A stretch of DNA of 42,937 nucleotides from an uncultured Sulfuricurvum sp. (GCA_903844635.1 CAIMUF010000079.1:1-42937), one strand, 5' to 3'; positions 16,595 through 25,494 are shown, numbered from the stretch's first letter. The notes: generated by a model not told the origin, from the letters alone. Numbers and translations are program-made.

Positions 16595-17019
16595 ATGTTA
16601 ATTGAACCCTCTGAACAAAGTCACTTTTATGGCTCTGTTTTGAAAATTGTTTAATTCAGTCTCTTTAAATCAATAATCAAATTGATTTTAGCTGGTTATT
16701 GGGAATCAACCTAAATAAATAATCCCTCTATTTGAGCAAATTATTTATTTAATCATACCATATTTGCTATGATTATTTATCAGTTTTATACCATTGTAAA
16801 TCGTCGGTGTTAATAGAACAGTATTTGAGATAGATTTATATTTTATGCGGATTTTAGTGAGATTTAATCTATAAATTTTTCAATATAATTTATCTTAGGT
16901 TAACCAAATTTAAACTCTAGTATCTATTTCAATTCATCTTATTAGCCTTTAATTTACATTAATTATTCAATATTTACATATTATTGCAAATAATGCCTAT
17001 TTTATGCTAATATAAGTTT
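16595..17019. other. AT-rich divergent intergenic region with a small inverted repeat
   Basis: About 425 bases with no convincing gene. Close to the right-hand gene, ATTATT-GCA-AATAAT (16980-16994) is a perfect inverted repeat 25 bases before the ATG at 17020. It could be an operator for autorepression by the AbiEi-like protein. Otherwise I see nothing distinct. Confidence 0.4.
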
Positions 17020-18015
17020 ATGAAGTATAAAGATGCACTATTCCATTACATAGAAACTACAACTGGCTATGGCATACAAGAAAAAGAACTCACTATGAGT
17101 CTACCGTTATATATTCAAGCTGGATATGATCTATGGAGCTGTAGTCTTAGTGGTTTCGGAGTTGTATTTGCTCATGTTAAAGATACAACTACCGATATGC
17201 GAATTCACTATAATGCTGTACGTAAAATTGAGGAAAAGTGCCCCTGCTACGTCGTATTGGTTTTTGACTCTTTAGGAAGCAGAAATATCAATCGTTTAAT
17301 TGAAAAACGCCAATCTTTCGTCATCATAGACAAATATGTTTATATGCCGTTTGCACTAATGCAAATGAAATCAGAAAAATTACTGCCAATACCGCGTAAA
17401 AATTTCCAGTCACTCACTCCCGATGCTGATATGATCCTAATCGGTTATTTGAATAAAAACATACAATCAGGCTTTATGATTTCACAAATTGCTTCCATGA
17501 TTGACAGAGATATCCGTGCGACATCAGCTGCTTTGTCTATTTTGGAATCATTTGAATATGTGCGAATAGAAAAACAAGGACGTAGTAAACGCATTGTTTT
17601 CAATTCACATGAAGATGTCTATGATCGCTTGAAAGAAGAAGGAATATCACCAATCAAATATGTTTTTTATTCTGATTCTCCTATGCTCGATCACCCTATA
17701 ATGAATAGTGGATATTCTGCATTATCAGTGTTTTCTACCTTAATGGATGAACGTATACCGACAAGAGCAATGAGTTCAAAAATTCGAATGCGCCACTTTT
17801 CCGAACTCAATGAATGTGAAAAAGAAAACGCTCGATTTCGTATAGAAGTGTGGGATCGTGATCCATCCATTTTTGCAGTAGACGACAACGTTAATCCTCT
17901 CTATGTTTTGCGAACTTTACGAAAAGAAAATGATGAACGTACTCAATACGCACTCGAACTACTCGAACAAGAGATTATGAAAAAATTTGAAGGTAACCAA
18001 GATGAAAGAAACTGA
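17020..18015 (+). CDS. AbiEi-like antitoxin/regulator with winged HTH (331 aa)
   Basis: The N-terminal part (about 40-140) has an alternating pattern, CYVVLVFDSLGSRNINRLIE then FVIIDKYVYMPF. I associate this with regulators that accompany nucleotidyltransferase toxins. A MarR/winged-helix-like segment lies near 145-205 (MISQIASMIDRDIRATSAAL, LESFEYVRIEKQGR). The C-terminal part is unassigned. It overlaps by 14 bases the following AbiEii-like nucleotidyltransferase gene, the arrangement of type IV toxin-antitoxin pairs. There the partner counters the toxin's effect and represses the operon. The short leader has no clear ribosome site. The family call comes from pattern and context. Confidence 0.6.
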   Translation: MKYKDALFHYIETTTGYGIQEKELTMSLPLYIQAGYDLWSCSLSGFGVVFAHVKDTTTDMRIHYNAVRKIEEKCPCYVVLVFDSLGSRNINRLIEKRQSFVIIDKYVYMPFALMQMKSEKLLPIPRKNFQSLTPDADMILIGYLNKNIQSGFMISQIASMIDRDIRATSAALSILESFEYVRIEKQGRSKRIVFNSHEDVYDRLKEEGISPIKYVFYSDSPMLDHPIMNSGYSALSVFSTLMDERIPTRAMSSKIRMRHFSELNECEKENARFRIEVWDRDPSIFAVDDNVNPLYVLRTLRKENDERTQYALELLEQEIMKKFEGNQDERN

Positions 18016-18763
18016 TTACAGAGGGTTAAGTCATTTCCAGCAATATTGCAAAGATTTAGAGGATATGTACGTTGTTGTAGGGGGCTTTGCAACGGTTTTG
18101 CTACTTGATGAAGGTTTAGGTGATGGTCACGGTAAAGCTACTCATGATATTGATCTTGTATTATTAACCACATCATCGGTTGAGATGTCTCAAAGAATCA
18201 AACAATACGTCCAAGAGGGTAAATACGAAATACAAAAAGGTGACAAAGATCAGTATCACTATTACCGATTCGTTAAACCTGAGACAGAAGGATTTGCAAA
18301 AGAGATAGAACTTTTTGCTTCTAATGAAAACGATCTTCATTTGGATGAAAATCAACGGATTATCCCTATTGATCCGGAAGAGGGTCTCTATTCGTTATCA
18401 GCGATCATGCTGGACCCGGAATATTTTGAGATGATCAAAAACAATGTAAGCATGTCAGCAATTGCACCTTGTACCAATACCCAGGCTACTATTATGCTAA
18501 AAATGTCCGCATTTTACGATCTCAGAGCAAGAAACGATAACAAATGGAAGAAACATCGGCAAGACATTTTAAAATTATCCTTGCTCTTAACCGGCGATGA
18601 AAGGATTCAAATGACCGGTAAAATGATGGAACATTTTGAAAGTTTTATAACTCATTTAGAACAAGAAGTAGATCAAAAAATGATTAAAACCATTGTCAAT
18701 GGAATGGTTACTATAGATAAAGGGCTTACGCTAGATGCTTTGAAAAAAGTGTTTATTTATTAA
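18002..18763 (+). CDS. AbiEii-like nucleotidyltransferase toxin (type IV TA)
   Basis: A 253-aa protein of the MNT/polymerase-beta fold. The GG motif is VVVGGFATVLL (about 24-34), the DxD is THDIDLVL (about 47-54) and a third acidic strand is KEIELFAS (about 97-104). The helical part TIMLKMSAFYDLRARNDNKWKK...DILKLSLLL matches the K-x-x-A-x(n)-D pattern of AbiEii. Such toxins transfer nucleotides to tRNA or other targets and can give phage resistance. I chose the ATG at 18002, with AAGG about 8 bases before it. It is coupled to the upstream regulator. The GG-x(n)-DxD signature is intact, so it is probably active. Confidence 0.72.
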   Translation: MKETDYRGLSHFQQYCKDLEDMYVVVGGFATVLLLDEGLGDGHGKATHDIDLVLLTTSSVEMSQRIKQYVQEGKYEIQKGDKDQYHYYRFVKPETEGFAKEIELFASNENDLHLDENQRIIPIDPEEGLYSLSAIMLDPEYFEMIKNNVSMSAIAPCTNTQATIMLKMSAFYDLRARNDNKWKKHRQDILKLSLLLTGDERIQMTGKMMEHFESFITHLEQEVDQKMIKTIVNGMVTIDKGLTLDALKKVFIY

Positions 18764-18829
18764 TAGGGATGACCTGCGGAAACGAAGAGAATAGAACACA
18801 CGCTAAACTCAAATATGACTTGTTAGCGG

Positions 18830-19984
18830 TCAAGATTTCGTTTTTGTACCCTCTATCTTTCTCTTCATCATCAACTCCGGGTTGTTCTTCACATAGGATG
18901 TAAACGTCGTATTTGTCGACGTGTGCCCCAGCTCCATTGCCACAATTGCCAAATCTTTCCCATCGGCGAGCTCTTTGGTTGCATAACCCCTGCGGATGAT
19001 ATGGCGTCCACTTTTATTAACTCCAATTGCTTTTAAAGCATAGGTGGTGAATTTCCACATATCGACATCGGGCATCTTCTTGTTTGTGTAAGTTCCATTG
19101 GCATACGTGCTTGAGAGGACATAGGAAGGGTCCGGCAGAACAGCTCTCATGTAATTAACGAACACTTCAATCTCTTCACGTCTCACCACCACTTCACGGT
19201 ATTTATCCCCTTTTGTCGTATGATAAGCGATCGTATAAAACAGATGTGTAGTACCATGATCGTCTTTGTATTCGGACTCTTTGATATGTTCCATTCTTAG
19301 AGAGATCACTTCATCAGCACGTGCACCGCTTAGACAATAAAGCAATACGATCAAAGCATTGCGATAGGCATAACGCTGCGAACTCTTCGGAAAATGCTCT
19401 TTAAAAACATCCGGCCAGTGTTTCATAAAATCGATCAGCTCTTCGAGTTCGTTTTCGGTGACGAAATCGGTACTTCGTTTTTGGACCTTGATCTTGGTGA
19501 AGTATTTAAAGATAGGAGTGAAGTCATAGTTGCCTTTGTTGTTTTCACTGATAAAAAGGAGGAGTTGTTTGAGAACCGTCAAACGGTGTGAGATACTTTT
19601 CTCGTAACGATAGGCGATTGAGAGCTTCGCATCGTTTTTCCCCCGGTTGGCTTTACGATTGGAAACGACTTGGTTATACTCCTCCATCGAGATCTTTTTA
19701 GCTTCGAGATCTTTAGACGCAAGATGTTCTTGATACCACATCAGGTAGTTATTGACAAACTTTGCCGACAACCCTTCCAAATCCATAATAGAATCGTACT
19801 GATGAGCAAACTCTATAAGGGGTGTAAGTGCTTCACCATACGATTTACGGGTCTTATCACTTACCCCTTGAGCCACTTTCTCGGTGATGTAGCGATCTCG
19901 CCAAGCATCGAGATCACTAACGAGTCCTTTACCGGTACAGAGATCCCATTCGGCTAAATCATCTTGAAATTGTTTTGGTGACAT
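18830..19984 (-). CDS. tyrosine recombinase (phage/plasmid integrase family)
   Basis: A 384-aa recombinase. An N-terminal SAM-like DNA-binding region (about 20-165) is followed by a catalytic domain with all active residues: R222 in SGARADEV, K258 in TTKGDK, H328 and R331 in RHIIRRG, H354 in LGHTSTN, and nucleophile Y364 in FTSYV. The start is the ATG at 19984, with AGGAG 6 bases upstream; the GTG at 19990 would leave no spacing. It may resolve plasmid dimers or mobilise the neighbouring accessory genes. GTTGAA/TTCAAC repeats upstream (19995-20050) may be its own regulatory or crossover sites. Confidence 0.9.
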   Translation of the reverse strand: MSPKQFQDDLAEWDLCTGKGLVSDLDAWRDRYITEKVAQGVSDKTRKSYGEALTPLIEFAHQYDSIMDLEGLSAKFVNNYLMWYQEHLASKDLEAKKISMEEYNQVVSNRKANRGKNDAKLSIAYRYEKSISHRLTVLKQLLLFISENNKGNYDFTPIFKYFTKIKVQKRSTDFVTENELEELIDFMKHWPDVFKEHFPKSSQRYAYRNALIVLLYCLSGARADEVISLRMEHIKESEYKDDHGTTHLFYTIAYHTTKGDKYREVVVRREEIEVFVNYMRAVLPDPSYVLSSTYANGTYTNKKMPDVDMWKFTTYALKAIGVNKSGRHIIRRGYATKELADGKDLAIVAMELGHTSTNTTFTSYVKNNPELMMKRKIEGTKTKS

Positions 19985-19994
19985 ATTCACTCCT

Positions 19995-20050
19995 GGTTGA
20001 ACTTTGGTAGACTACAATGTTTCAACATTTTGGTTGAATCTTTTTCAACC
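19995..20050. repeat. Cluster of GGTTGAA/TTCAACC repeats upstream of the recombinase
   Basis: GGTTGAA occurs at 19995-20001 and 20032-20038, and its complement at 20021-20026 (TTCAAC) and 20044-20050 (TTCAACC). They form alternating inverted pairs directly before the recombinase start. They could be operators or recombinase-binding sites. Confidence 0.45.
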
Positions 20051-20609
20051 GTTTTAAAAAAAAGCCGCTAAACCTACAAAGGGATTTTATTCCCTATCCA
20101 TTTTAAAGAAACCTGAAATTTGATCAGCACAGAATTCGGAAAAAATAGCACGCTAAGAAAATCATTCCTACTTCATGGATAAGTCATATTTTATTAACTT
20201 ATCTATACATATAGTCAAATAATTTATATATAGTGCACATACAAGACAATATTTAATTAAAAAGAGACTATTAGTCTCTAAAATAATGGCTTATATCCAT
20301 TAAATGACCTCTATGCTTTGAGTAAACAATCAAATATCATCTATAAATCCATCAATCTTCTCAAAAATTATACCACAATTGCCTTTTACTTACAAGATAA
20401 TATTGTATTATCATTATAATATAATCAATACGAAGCCCTATAAGACTCCAATATTACGTCCGATCGTCATTTGTAGCTAATGTATATTATCAGTGTAATA
20501 TCATAAAGTATGTTTTAGGTAGTATCTTTATAGCTTGACTATAGTATGACTAATAGATAGAATACTTCTAATTATTTAGACTATATCAACATTATTAAGG
20601 ATTTATACT
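20051..20609. other. AT-rich intergenic region with a hairpin and a promoter
   Basis: About 560 bases without a gene. A palindrome AGAGACTA-T-TAGTCTCT (20263-20279) is followed on the minus strand by TTTTTAATT, so it could be a terminator in that direction. ATATTA-TCAGTG-TAATAT near 20484 is another small inverted repeat. The promoter of the next gene is listed separately. Confidence 0.45.
20535..20563 (+). promoter_or_regulatory. Sigma-70-type promoter
   Basis: TTGACT (20535-20540) and TAGAAT (20558-20563) are separated by 17 bases. They lie 46 bases upstream of the ATG at 20610, which also has an AAGGA ribosome site. Confidence 0.6.
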
Positions 20610-20939
20610 ATGAAAACTCAAGAAGTAGAAAAAATAGACCGTAGAGTCGTTTTAAGCATCAATAGTTTGGATGAAATCGCTAAATTGGCGAATACTCTTG
20701 ATTTAGATAAATCATTGAACGAACGGGAACGTTTGGGTACTGCGATTGAGAGTTTGCTTGAAATCAAACGTCTTTTTGTTAAGGAGTTCATCGATCTGGA
20801 TAAAATCTCCAAAGAACGTATCCATACGATGATCGGGTTCGGGGAATATCACGATAAAGAAGCAGTGGTGAAAGCTGCGATTGAAAATCTGTTTGCTATG
20901 CATCGGGAGAAGATCATTAAGAAGATTGAGGCGCTGTAA
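20610..20939 (+). CDS. hypothetical helical protein (109 aa)
   Basis: Not recognised. The protein is soluble, strongly charged and predicted mostly helical (KIDRRVVLSINSLDEIAKLA; ESLLEIKRLFVKEFIDLDKI; EAVVKAAIENLFAMHREKI). The last 30 residues resemble the small DNA-binding or oligomerisation helices of plasmid accessory proteins, but no family motif is clear. It has a good promoter and an AAGGATT ribosome site. It ends 3 bases before the stop of the convergent ParE-like toxin gene. Confidence 0.6.
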   Translation: MKTQEVEKIDRRVVLSINSLDEIAKLANTLDLDKSLNERERLGTAIESLLEIKRLFVKEFIDLDKISKERIHTMIGFGEYHDKEAVVKAAIENLFAMHREKIIKKIEAL

Positions 20940-20942
20940 TCT

Positions 20943-21224
20943 TTAATATTCCCGTTGCCGGAATATTGTCAAAACATACACTCTATTATCTTCAATTTTA
21001 TATACAATCGTGTAACGTTTAAAAATTAAATCCCTGATGGTGTCATTGTCACTATAGAAGCTTCTTCTGCATCGCATTGGCATTTTTGAAAGAGATAAAA
21101 TAGAAGCTTTCAGCTCGAGTACAAATTTTACAGCTTTACTTTTTGAATCTTTTTTGGAAATATAATTTCGTATTGCGATTAAATCTTCAATTGCTTCCGG
21201 TTCAATAATTACTTCAAATGTCAT
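20943..21224 (-). CDS. parE: ParE/RelE-family toxin
   Basis: A 93-aa protein with the ParE pattern: EVIIEPEAIEDLIAIRNYI (helix 1), a paired helix with KAVKFVLELKASILSLSKMPMRCR, then beta strands RDLIFKRYTIVYKIEDNRVYVLTIF and a short RQREY tail. ParE toxins poison DNA gyrase; RelE relatives cleave mRNA. The sequence alone favours ParE (R-D-L-x-x-x-x-Y-x-I-x-Y motif). The antitoxin gene ends one base before its start codon, so the order is antitoxin then toxin. No truncation is seen. Confidence 0.82.
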   Translation of the reverse strand: MTFEVIIEPEAIEDLIAIRNYISKKDSKSKAVKFVLELKASILSLSKMPMRCRRSFYSDNDTIRDLIFKRYTIVYKIEDNRVYVLTIFRQREY

Positions 21225-21443
21225 TTAAGAATTTAGTACTTTTTCAAAAGCGCTATCAAGACTCATTCCATTATTTTTTAAGATATTGTTAGAAGCTCGA
21301 TCAACTTTACGTTTTGCTTCTTCAAATGATATTGTGTTGTCTTGAATCGAAAGAATTTGTATTTTATCATTTGGAAGAATTTGGAGTAATCCGATTAATC
21401 TGTCATAGATGCTATCATCTACATTCAAATGTATAGAATGCAT
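21225..21443 (-). CDS. antitoxin of the ParE-like toxin (72 aa)
   Basis: A short protein. The N-terminal part, MHSIHLNVDDSIYDRLIGLL, resembles the ribbon-helix-helix dimer fold of small antitoxins, with an amphipathic C-terminal tail (FEEAKRKVDRASNNILKN). The start is the ATG at 21443, with AAGGAG 7 bases upstream; the TTG at 21449 is too close to that site. Its stop abuts the toxin ATG. It probably represses its own promoter; no operator was picked out. Confidence 0.72.
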   Translation of the reverse strand: MHSIHLNVDDSIYDRLIGLLQILPNDKIQILSIQDNTISFEEAKRKVDRASNNILKNNGMSLDSAFEKVLNS

Positions 21444-21608
21444 TTTCAACTCCTTATAATATATTTATGATTATAACACATCGAGAAGACAAATAAAAAA
21501 TCAAAATTTGATATCAAAAATATTTTTTCATCTTGCATTTACTTTGATAATTTTTACTTGATAATAATTAAATAGATGAATTTTCATCTCTCTTCTCGTT
21601 GCATTGGC

Positions 21609-21668
21609 TTGACAATTAGTATCACTTATGATACATTTAGTAAAATAATTAAGTATCATATTTGATAC
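21609..21668 (+). promoter_or_regulatory. Promoter with two identical-type XRE operators
   Basis: TTGACA (21609-21614) and TACATT (21632-21637) are 17 bases apart. Two perfect inverted repeats of form GTATCA-N4-TGATAC lie at 21619-21634, between the -35 and -10 boxes, and at 21653-21668, just after the likely start. They are 34 bp apart. Binding of a repressor here would block transcription. The adjacent HTH gene is the obvious candidate. Confidence 0.7.
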
Positions 21669-21682
21669 TAAAAGAAGTTAAT

Positions 21683-22057
21683 ATGTTCAAAGCACTTATA
21701 CTCTCTGAATTAAAGAAGCGAAAAGAGGCTCTCTCTATCCCTTATGAAGCGATATCCTCTCGTGCAGGCATAGGAATAGCCACAGTCAAGCGCGCATTTG
21801 CTGGACACGACATATCACTGGATACCCTCGATAAAATAGCTGTCGCGCTCGATTGTGAAATATCTATTAAGCCTGTGCACTCTCCCAAAGCCCTCTATCA
21901 AGCTCAGATCGAGAAGAAAGCACATGAAATAGTCAATAGAGTAATTCAGACTTCTGCACTCGAAAATCAGTCTCCAAGAAGTGCAACGCAAACTAAAATG
22001 CTCACCCAAGCCAAAGCGATGATTTCTAAAATGCCGAAATCACAAGTATGGGCATGA
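21683..22057 (+). CDS. XRE regulator resembling 'mobile mystery protein A'
   Basis: A 124-aa protein. The helix-turn-helix is IPYEAISSRAGIGIATVKRAFAG (about 20-42), followed by the segment LDTLDKIAVALDCEISIKPV and a tail with KKAHEIVNRVIQTSALENQSP. The ALDCE plus A-x-x-I-V-x-R-V plus LE-x-Q pattern is what I associate with mobile mystery protein A, the regulator paired with a Fic-domain protein B. I chose the ATG at 21683 over the TTG at 21662, which lies inside the second operator. Its stop overlaps by ATGA the start of a decayed Fic gene. It should bind the GTATCA-N4-TGATAC operators. Confidence 0.75.
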   Translation: MFKALILSELKKRKEALSIPYEAISSRAGIGIATVKRAFAGHDISLDTLDKIAVALDCEISIKPVHSPKALYQAQIEKKAHEIVNRVIQTSALENQSPRSATQTKMLTQAKAMISKMPKSQVWA

Positions 22058-22341
22058 TAACGTTTGATAAAGAAGGAGATTGCTGAGATACGGCTACACG
22101 GCTTCATCATACATTGGTAAAGATTCATCCATTCCCCAATGGTAATGGCAGATGGGCACTTCTTATAAGCGACTTATGACTGTTAAAAATGGGGCATCCT
22201 GCACTCTCTTGGGGTGTAAATATTACCAAAGTGACCCTCGCAAGAGCTGACTATATCGCTTCACTCAAAGAAGCTGACAAAGGTAATTATGAGCCGCTTA
22301 AGTACTTTATGTTTGCAAATCACTCAATCCAGAAAATTTAG
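22054..22341 (+). pseudogene. decayed Fic-domain gene ('mobile mystery protein B')
   Basis: An ATG at 22054 overlaps the regulator's stop and reads MITFDKEGDC before a stop, which matches the usual N-terminus of this family. Most of the N-terminal domain is missing. In another frame (22102-22179) the text reads LHHTLVKIHPFPNGNGR, the Fic active site (HPFxxGNGR) at 22126-22152. A third frame (22204-22341) reads TLARADYIASLKEADKGNYE plus PLKYFMFAN, the family's C-terminal signature. At least one large deletion and one frameshift are needed, so it is inactive. Confidence 0.8.
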
Positions 22342-22372
22342 GCGCTGTAAAATTGATTTTTAAAAGAGTTTT

Positions 22373-22645
22373 ATGCAAAAAATGACGTACCGTATAAGTT
22401 TTGTTCTTTTTGTTTCCCTAATGACAACTGTATCGTATGCTGATGTTAAATGGATTCCCATTAAACCTATAAATATAAACGAATCTTTCAAACAAGATAT
22501 GAATAAATCCAAGTCTCAGCCTAACAATAAAGCACTTGAAAATGCACAAGTGATACTTAACTTGTTAGAACACGCAAACAAAGTCAATGTAAAAACCGAG
22601 AGTAAAAAAAATTGGTACAGTCTTGATGATATGGAAAACAATTAA
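22373..22645 (+). CDS. small exported protein (90 aa)
   Basis: Not recognised. A signal peptide (residues 1-23, cleavage near SYA-D) precedes a short polar mature chain of about 67 residues with a helical middle (KALENAQVILNLLEHANK). It has no Cys and no membrane anchor. It lies between the decayed and the intact Fic genes on the same strand, with a purine-rich AAAAGAG before the ATG. It is probably a periplasmic protein of unknown role. Confidence 0.55.
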   Translation: MQKMTYRISFVLFVSLMTTVSYADVKWIPIKPININESFKQDMNKSKSQPNNKALENAQVILNLLEHANKVNVKTESKKNWYSLDDMENN

Positions 22646-22875
22646 TTCACAAATAAGATTTTATCTAGATTTATCAATTTTCATTTGATGGATGCGATTC
22701 AAAAATATTTTCAAAAGGCGATAGCCTCACTAAAAGACCTGCAATAATATCAGTATTAATATTCGTATAAAAACATCCTAGTTCTTTGTTAAATCCCTAT
22801 TATTAGCCTTTTAACATCCGTAATATTATCCGCAATAATTATGTTATACTTTTGATTATATTTTTGGAGTCACTC

Positions 22876-24123
22876 ATGACTTTTACACCCATCGCTCCTT
22901 TGAATCTCAAAGGGGAATTTGATGATGATTTATTGCAGTGGTCTGAACGAATATGCATGAAAAGTGCCGTATTATCTGGCGGACTTAACCATGATGTGTT
23001 AGATGAAGTAAGAGAGTTGCTTCGTATCACTAACAGCTATTATTCTAATCGGATTGAATCGGATGGAACCCATCCAATCAACATTGAAAAAGCCATGAGA
23101 AAAGAGTTTTTGGAAGAAGAGAACAGTAATAAACTTCAAAAGCTTTCCATTGCCCATATTCACACACAACGTGAGATTGAGAGGCTCATTCCGGAATCAT
23201 CGCCGTTTGATAGTGACTTTATACGTTTTGTGCATCGTGATATGTATACTCAAGACGGAATGGAAAAGTTTTTAAATATCCAATATCCGCAGACCGGTGA
23301 AATCGTTAAAATGGTTCCAGGTGAGTTTAGAACACGAGGTGTAGCAGTCGGTGGATATGTTGCGCCGCCATCAGATGAAGTAACGAGTCTAATGAGTGAA
23401 TACGCAAACCAATACAAAATATCGTTTAATCTCCCTTCGGTATCAAAAAAGTTTCTATATGCACTTGCATCACACCATCGCTTGGTGTGGGTACACCCTT
23501 TTTTAGATGGAAACGGAAGGGTGTCTCGTCTTGTGTTGGATGGCGCTATTGTTGGTTCTGGGCTTCATGGCTATGGGCTATGGAACATATCGCGCGGTTT
23601 AGCCAGAAATGTGGATGATTACAAAAAGTACTTAAAGCACGCGGATATGAAACGCCAAGGCACCTACGATGGAAAAGGCGAATTGTCTGCTGCTGCATTG
23701 AGAGAATTTGTGATATATATGTTAAAAACCGCCGAAGACCAAATAGACTACATGGGCAGTCTTTTGAGAATGGATGGTCTTGCGAATCGCATTGAAAGCT
23801 ATGTTGCGTTTGCCAACAGTGGAACAATCGGAATCGGTGAACTGCCAAAGGGGACAGCAAACATATTGAAACATCTTTTGGTTCATGGAGAAAGCTCACG
23901 GGGAAGTATGGCAAAAGTCATAGGGGCCGGAGAGCGAACGACTACGAATGTTGTGCAAGAACTCCTAAGACGAAACTTTTTAACTACCCCTTCTCCTAAA
24001 GGACCCATACGTCTCAGATTTCCTGCGCACATGGCATCGCTCGTGTTCCCTGAATTGTTGCCTGTAGTTCATGGTGATGACGTTATTGTGACAAGAAAAA
24101 AACCTGGGCGGCCAAAGAAATAG
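22876..24123 (+). CDS. fic: Fic-family protein (probable AMP transferase) with C-terminal winged helix
   Basis: A 415-aa protein. The N-terminal part carries an inhibitory-helix-like motif, SNRIES (57-62), as in self-inhibited class II Fic proteins. The Fic core follows, with LVWVHPFLDGNGRVSRL (203-219) and catalytic His207. Fic enzymes transfer AMP or other phosphate groups from nucleotides to protein hydroxyls. The C-terminal 100 residues look like a winged helix (LLVHGESSRGSMAKVIGAGE) and end in a basic KKPGRPKK tail that resembles an AT-hook. The start is the ATG at 22876, with TTGGAG 6 bases before it. It is intact, unlike its decayed neighbour. Confidence 0.9.
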   Translation: MTFTPIAPLNLKGEFDDDLLQWSERICMKSAVLSGGLNHDVLDEVRELLRITNSYYSNRIESDGTHPINIEKAMRKEFLEEENSNKLQKLSIAHIHTQREIERLIPESSPFDSDFIRFVHRDMYTQDGMEKFLNIQYPQTGEIVKMVPGEFRTRGVAVGGYVAPPSDEVTSLMSEYANQYKISFNLPSVSKKFLYALASHHRLVWVHPFLDGNGRVSRLVLDGAIVGSGLHGYGLWNISRGLARNVDDYKKYLKHADMKRQGTYDGKGELSAAALREFVIYMLKTAEDQIDYMGSLLRMDGLANRIESYVAFANSGTIGIGELPKGTANILKHLLVHGESSRGSMAKVIGAGERTTTNVVQELLRRNFLTTPSPKGPIRLRFPAHMASLVFPELLPVVHGDDVIVTRKKPGRPKK

Positions 24124-25494
24124 ATCAAAATATTTCTTTTGTTTAGTAATTTAAATATTTTTACTCTATCGTTTCATCACTTAGGCTTTTTAACGGACGC
24201 ACATTGTCTGGTACTGCTTGCAGCTAAAAGCCAAGTCTCTCTCATAAAATAATTTTATTAACTCTTTTTTAATTGTTTGAATAGTTTAAAACTGCTCTTA
24301 ACATTGATCAAACTTTATATAAATTTCATCATTTTCTAAGCATTTATCAATGATAATACAAACATGTTCTTCTTCCAATTTGGAAAAAATTTATATAGCT
24401 TGCCTTCGGGTTATGTCACAACATGTAACTAGCTGTAATAAATGGAATGAGACTCAAAAAAAACCTTTTGACATAAGTCTCACTTCGTAATGTGTACGAA
24501 GCCCTGGTGATACAATTTGAATATGGCATTATGTAGCAACACCTTGATTTTATTTAAATCAAAAGTTGCAGGACCATTGTTCACGAAATCATTTTATTTA
24601 GAATCAAGCATTCTTTTAAATTAATTCGATCCCACTTTTTCTCCAATAAAATTCATAAATACTTTAGCATTTTTTGTCAGCTTTTATGAAAACCCTTATT
24701 TTGCTTTTCTTCTTTCGTCCATTTTTATCCTCTTATTCTTAAACAGTTGACACACTTCTGAAGGAACAGAGACGGCAACGACAAAGTCGTTGAAAAAGAA
24801 GACAAAAAAGCCGCTCCAGACGACGTTTTAAAGCTATATTAACCGCTTCAAAACCACCCCTAAAACCGCTTCACACACAAGAAGCACACAACGTTCTGCA
24901 CGTTGTGAAAACCTACCAGTAATTATTTAGCAAACCTCCTTTAAATGCAGTCCCTCCTTGCTAATTGACTCCACACCTGCCAGCATAAAACAGCCCTTCC
25001 TTCCATTTTTGCGTGATTTTTAAAATCGCAGATGAGCTCTACGCTCCCTGAACACACCTACTGTTTTATCTGCTTGTCATCTCTCGGGATGGTGATGTGA
25101 AGTCAAAATAATCCCGATCGACACGGAGAGGTCAAGCCTCTCCACCTTCTAAATACTCGACGCTATACGTTCGTTCGTTCGTTAGTTTAACAATTCAATA
25201 TTTATTGCCTTTCAAGTTCAAAAATAGACATCTCTCATTTGATATTTCTATATATATTCTATATTTTAAAACAACTACCAAATAAAATTTGCCAATAGAC
25301 TAGCATTAATTTTGGAATACAATAAGTGTGTTCAAAAAGCCGATTTTTGACAAAATTTTTATTTTATCATTTGTGTTCATTCCCCAATCTTTTAAATCCT
25401 AAAATCTATTATTTAATTTACAACTAGTGTATGGCGCCATTATTGTTGTGTTCCTAATTGTGTTGCTTTGCATTATTTTGAAAAGATATTTAGA
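24124..25494. other. 1.4 kb region without a recognisable gene, rich in hairpins
   Basis: No complete gene is visible. Perfect inverted repeats are CTTCGTA-ATGTG-TACGAAG (24483-24501), CAACGAC-AAA-GTCGTTG (24776-24792), CACAACGT-TCTGC-ACGTTGTG (24887-24907), TCGGGAT...ATCCCGA (25084-25117) and GGAGAGG-TCAAG-CCTCTCC (25125-25143). AACCGCTTCA is directly repeated at 24841-24850 and 24864-24873. From about 24.75 to 25.15 kb the base composition is clearly less AT-rich than its flanks. A transfer origin or a structured RNA are both possible. Confidence 0.5.
24985..25143. ncRNA. candidate structured RNA or transfer-origin segment
   Basis: ATAAAACAG (24985-24993) pairs with CTGTTTTAT (25061-25069), enclosing a GATTTT-T-AAAATC hairpin. 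Two further perfect hairpins follow (25084-25117 and 25125-25143). This clustering in a GC-elevated, gene-free stretch is what a folded RNA or an oriT would give. The strand is undecided and no known RNA family was recognised. Confidence 0.3.

Noticed and set aside
18780-18830. CGCTAA...TTAGCG pair between convergent genes as an integron attC site
   Set aside because: The core GTTRRRY pattern is not met and there is no integron integrase; at most a weak hairpin.
24300-24420. A minus-strand protein-like stretch (FSKLEEEHVCIIIDKCLEND)
   Set aside because: Too short, with a stop before it and no family match; it may be a remnant but cannot be named.
25165-25185. GTTC-GTTC-GTTC tandem run as a recombination or CRISPR-like repeat
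   Set aside because: Only three 4-bp units with no spacers; simple-sequence repeat, no array.
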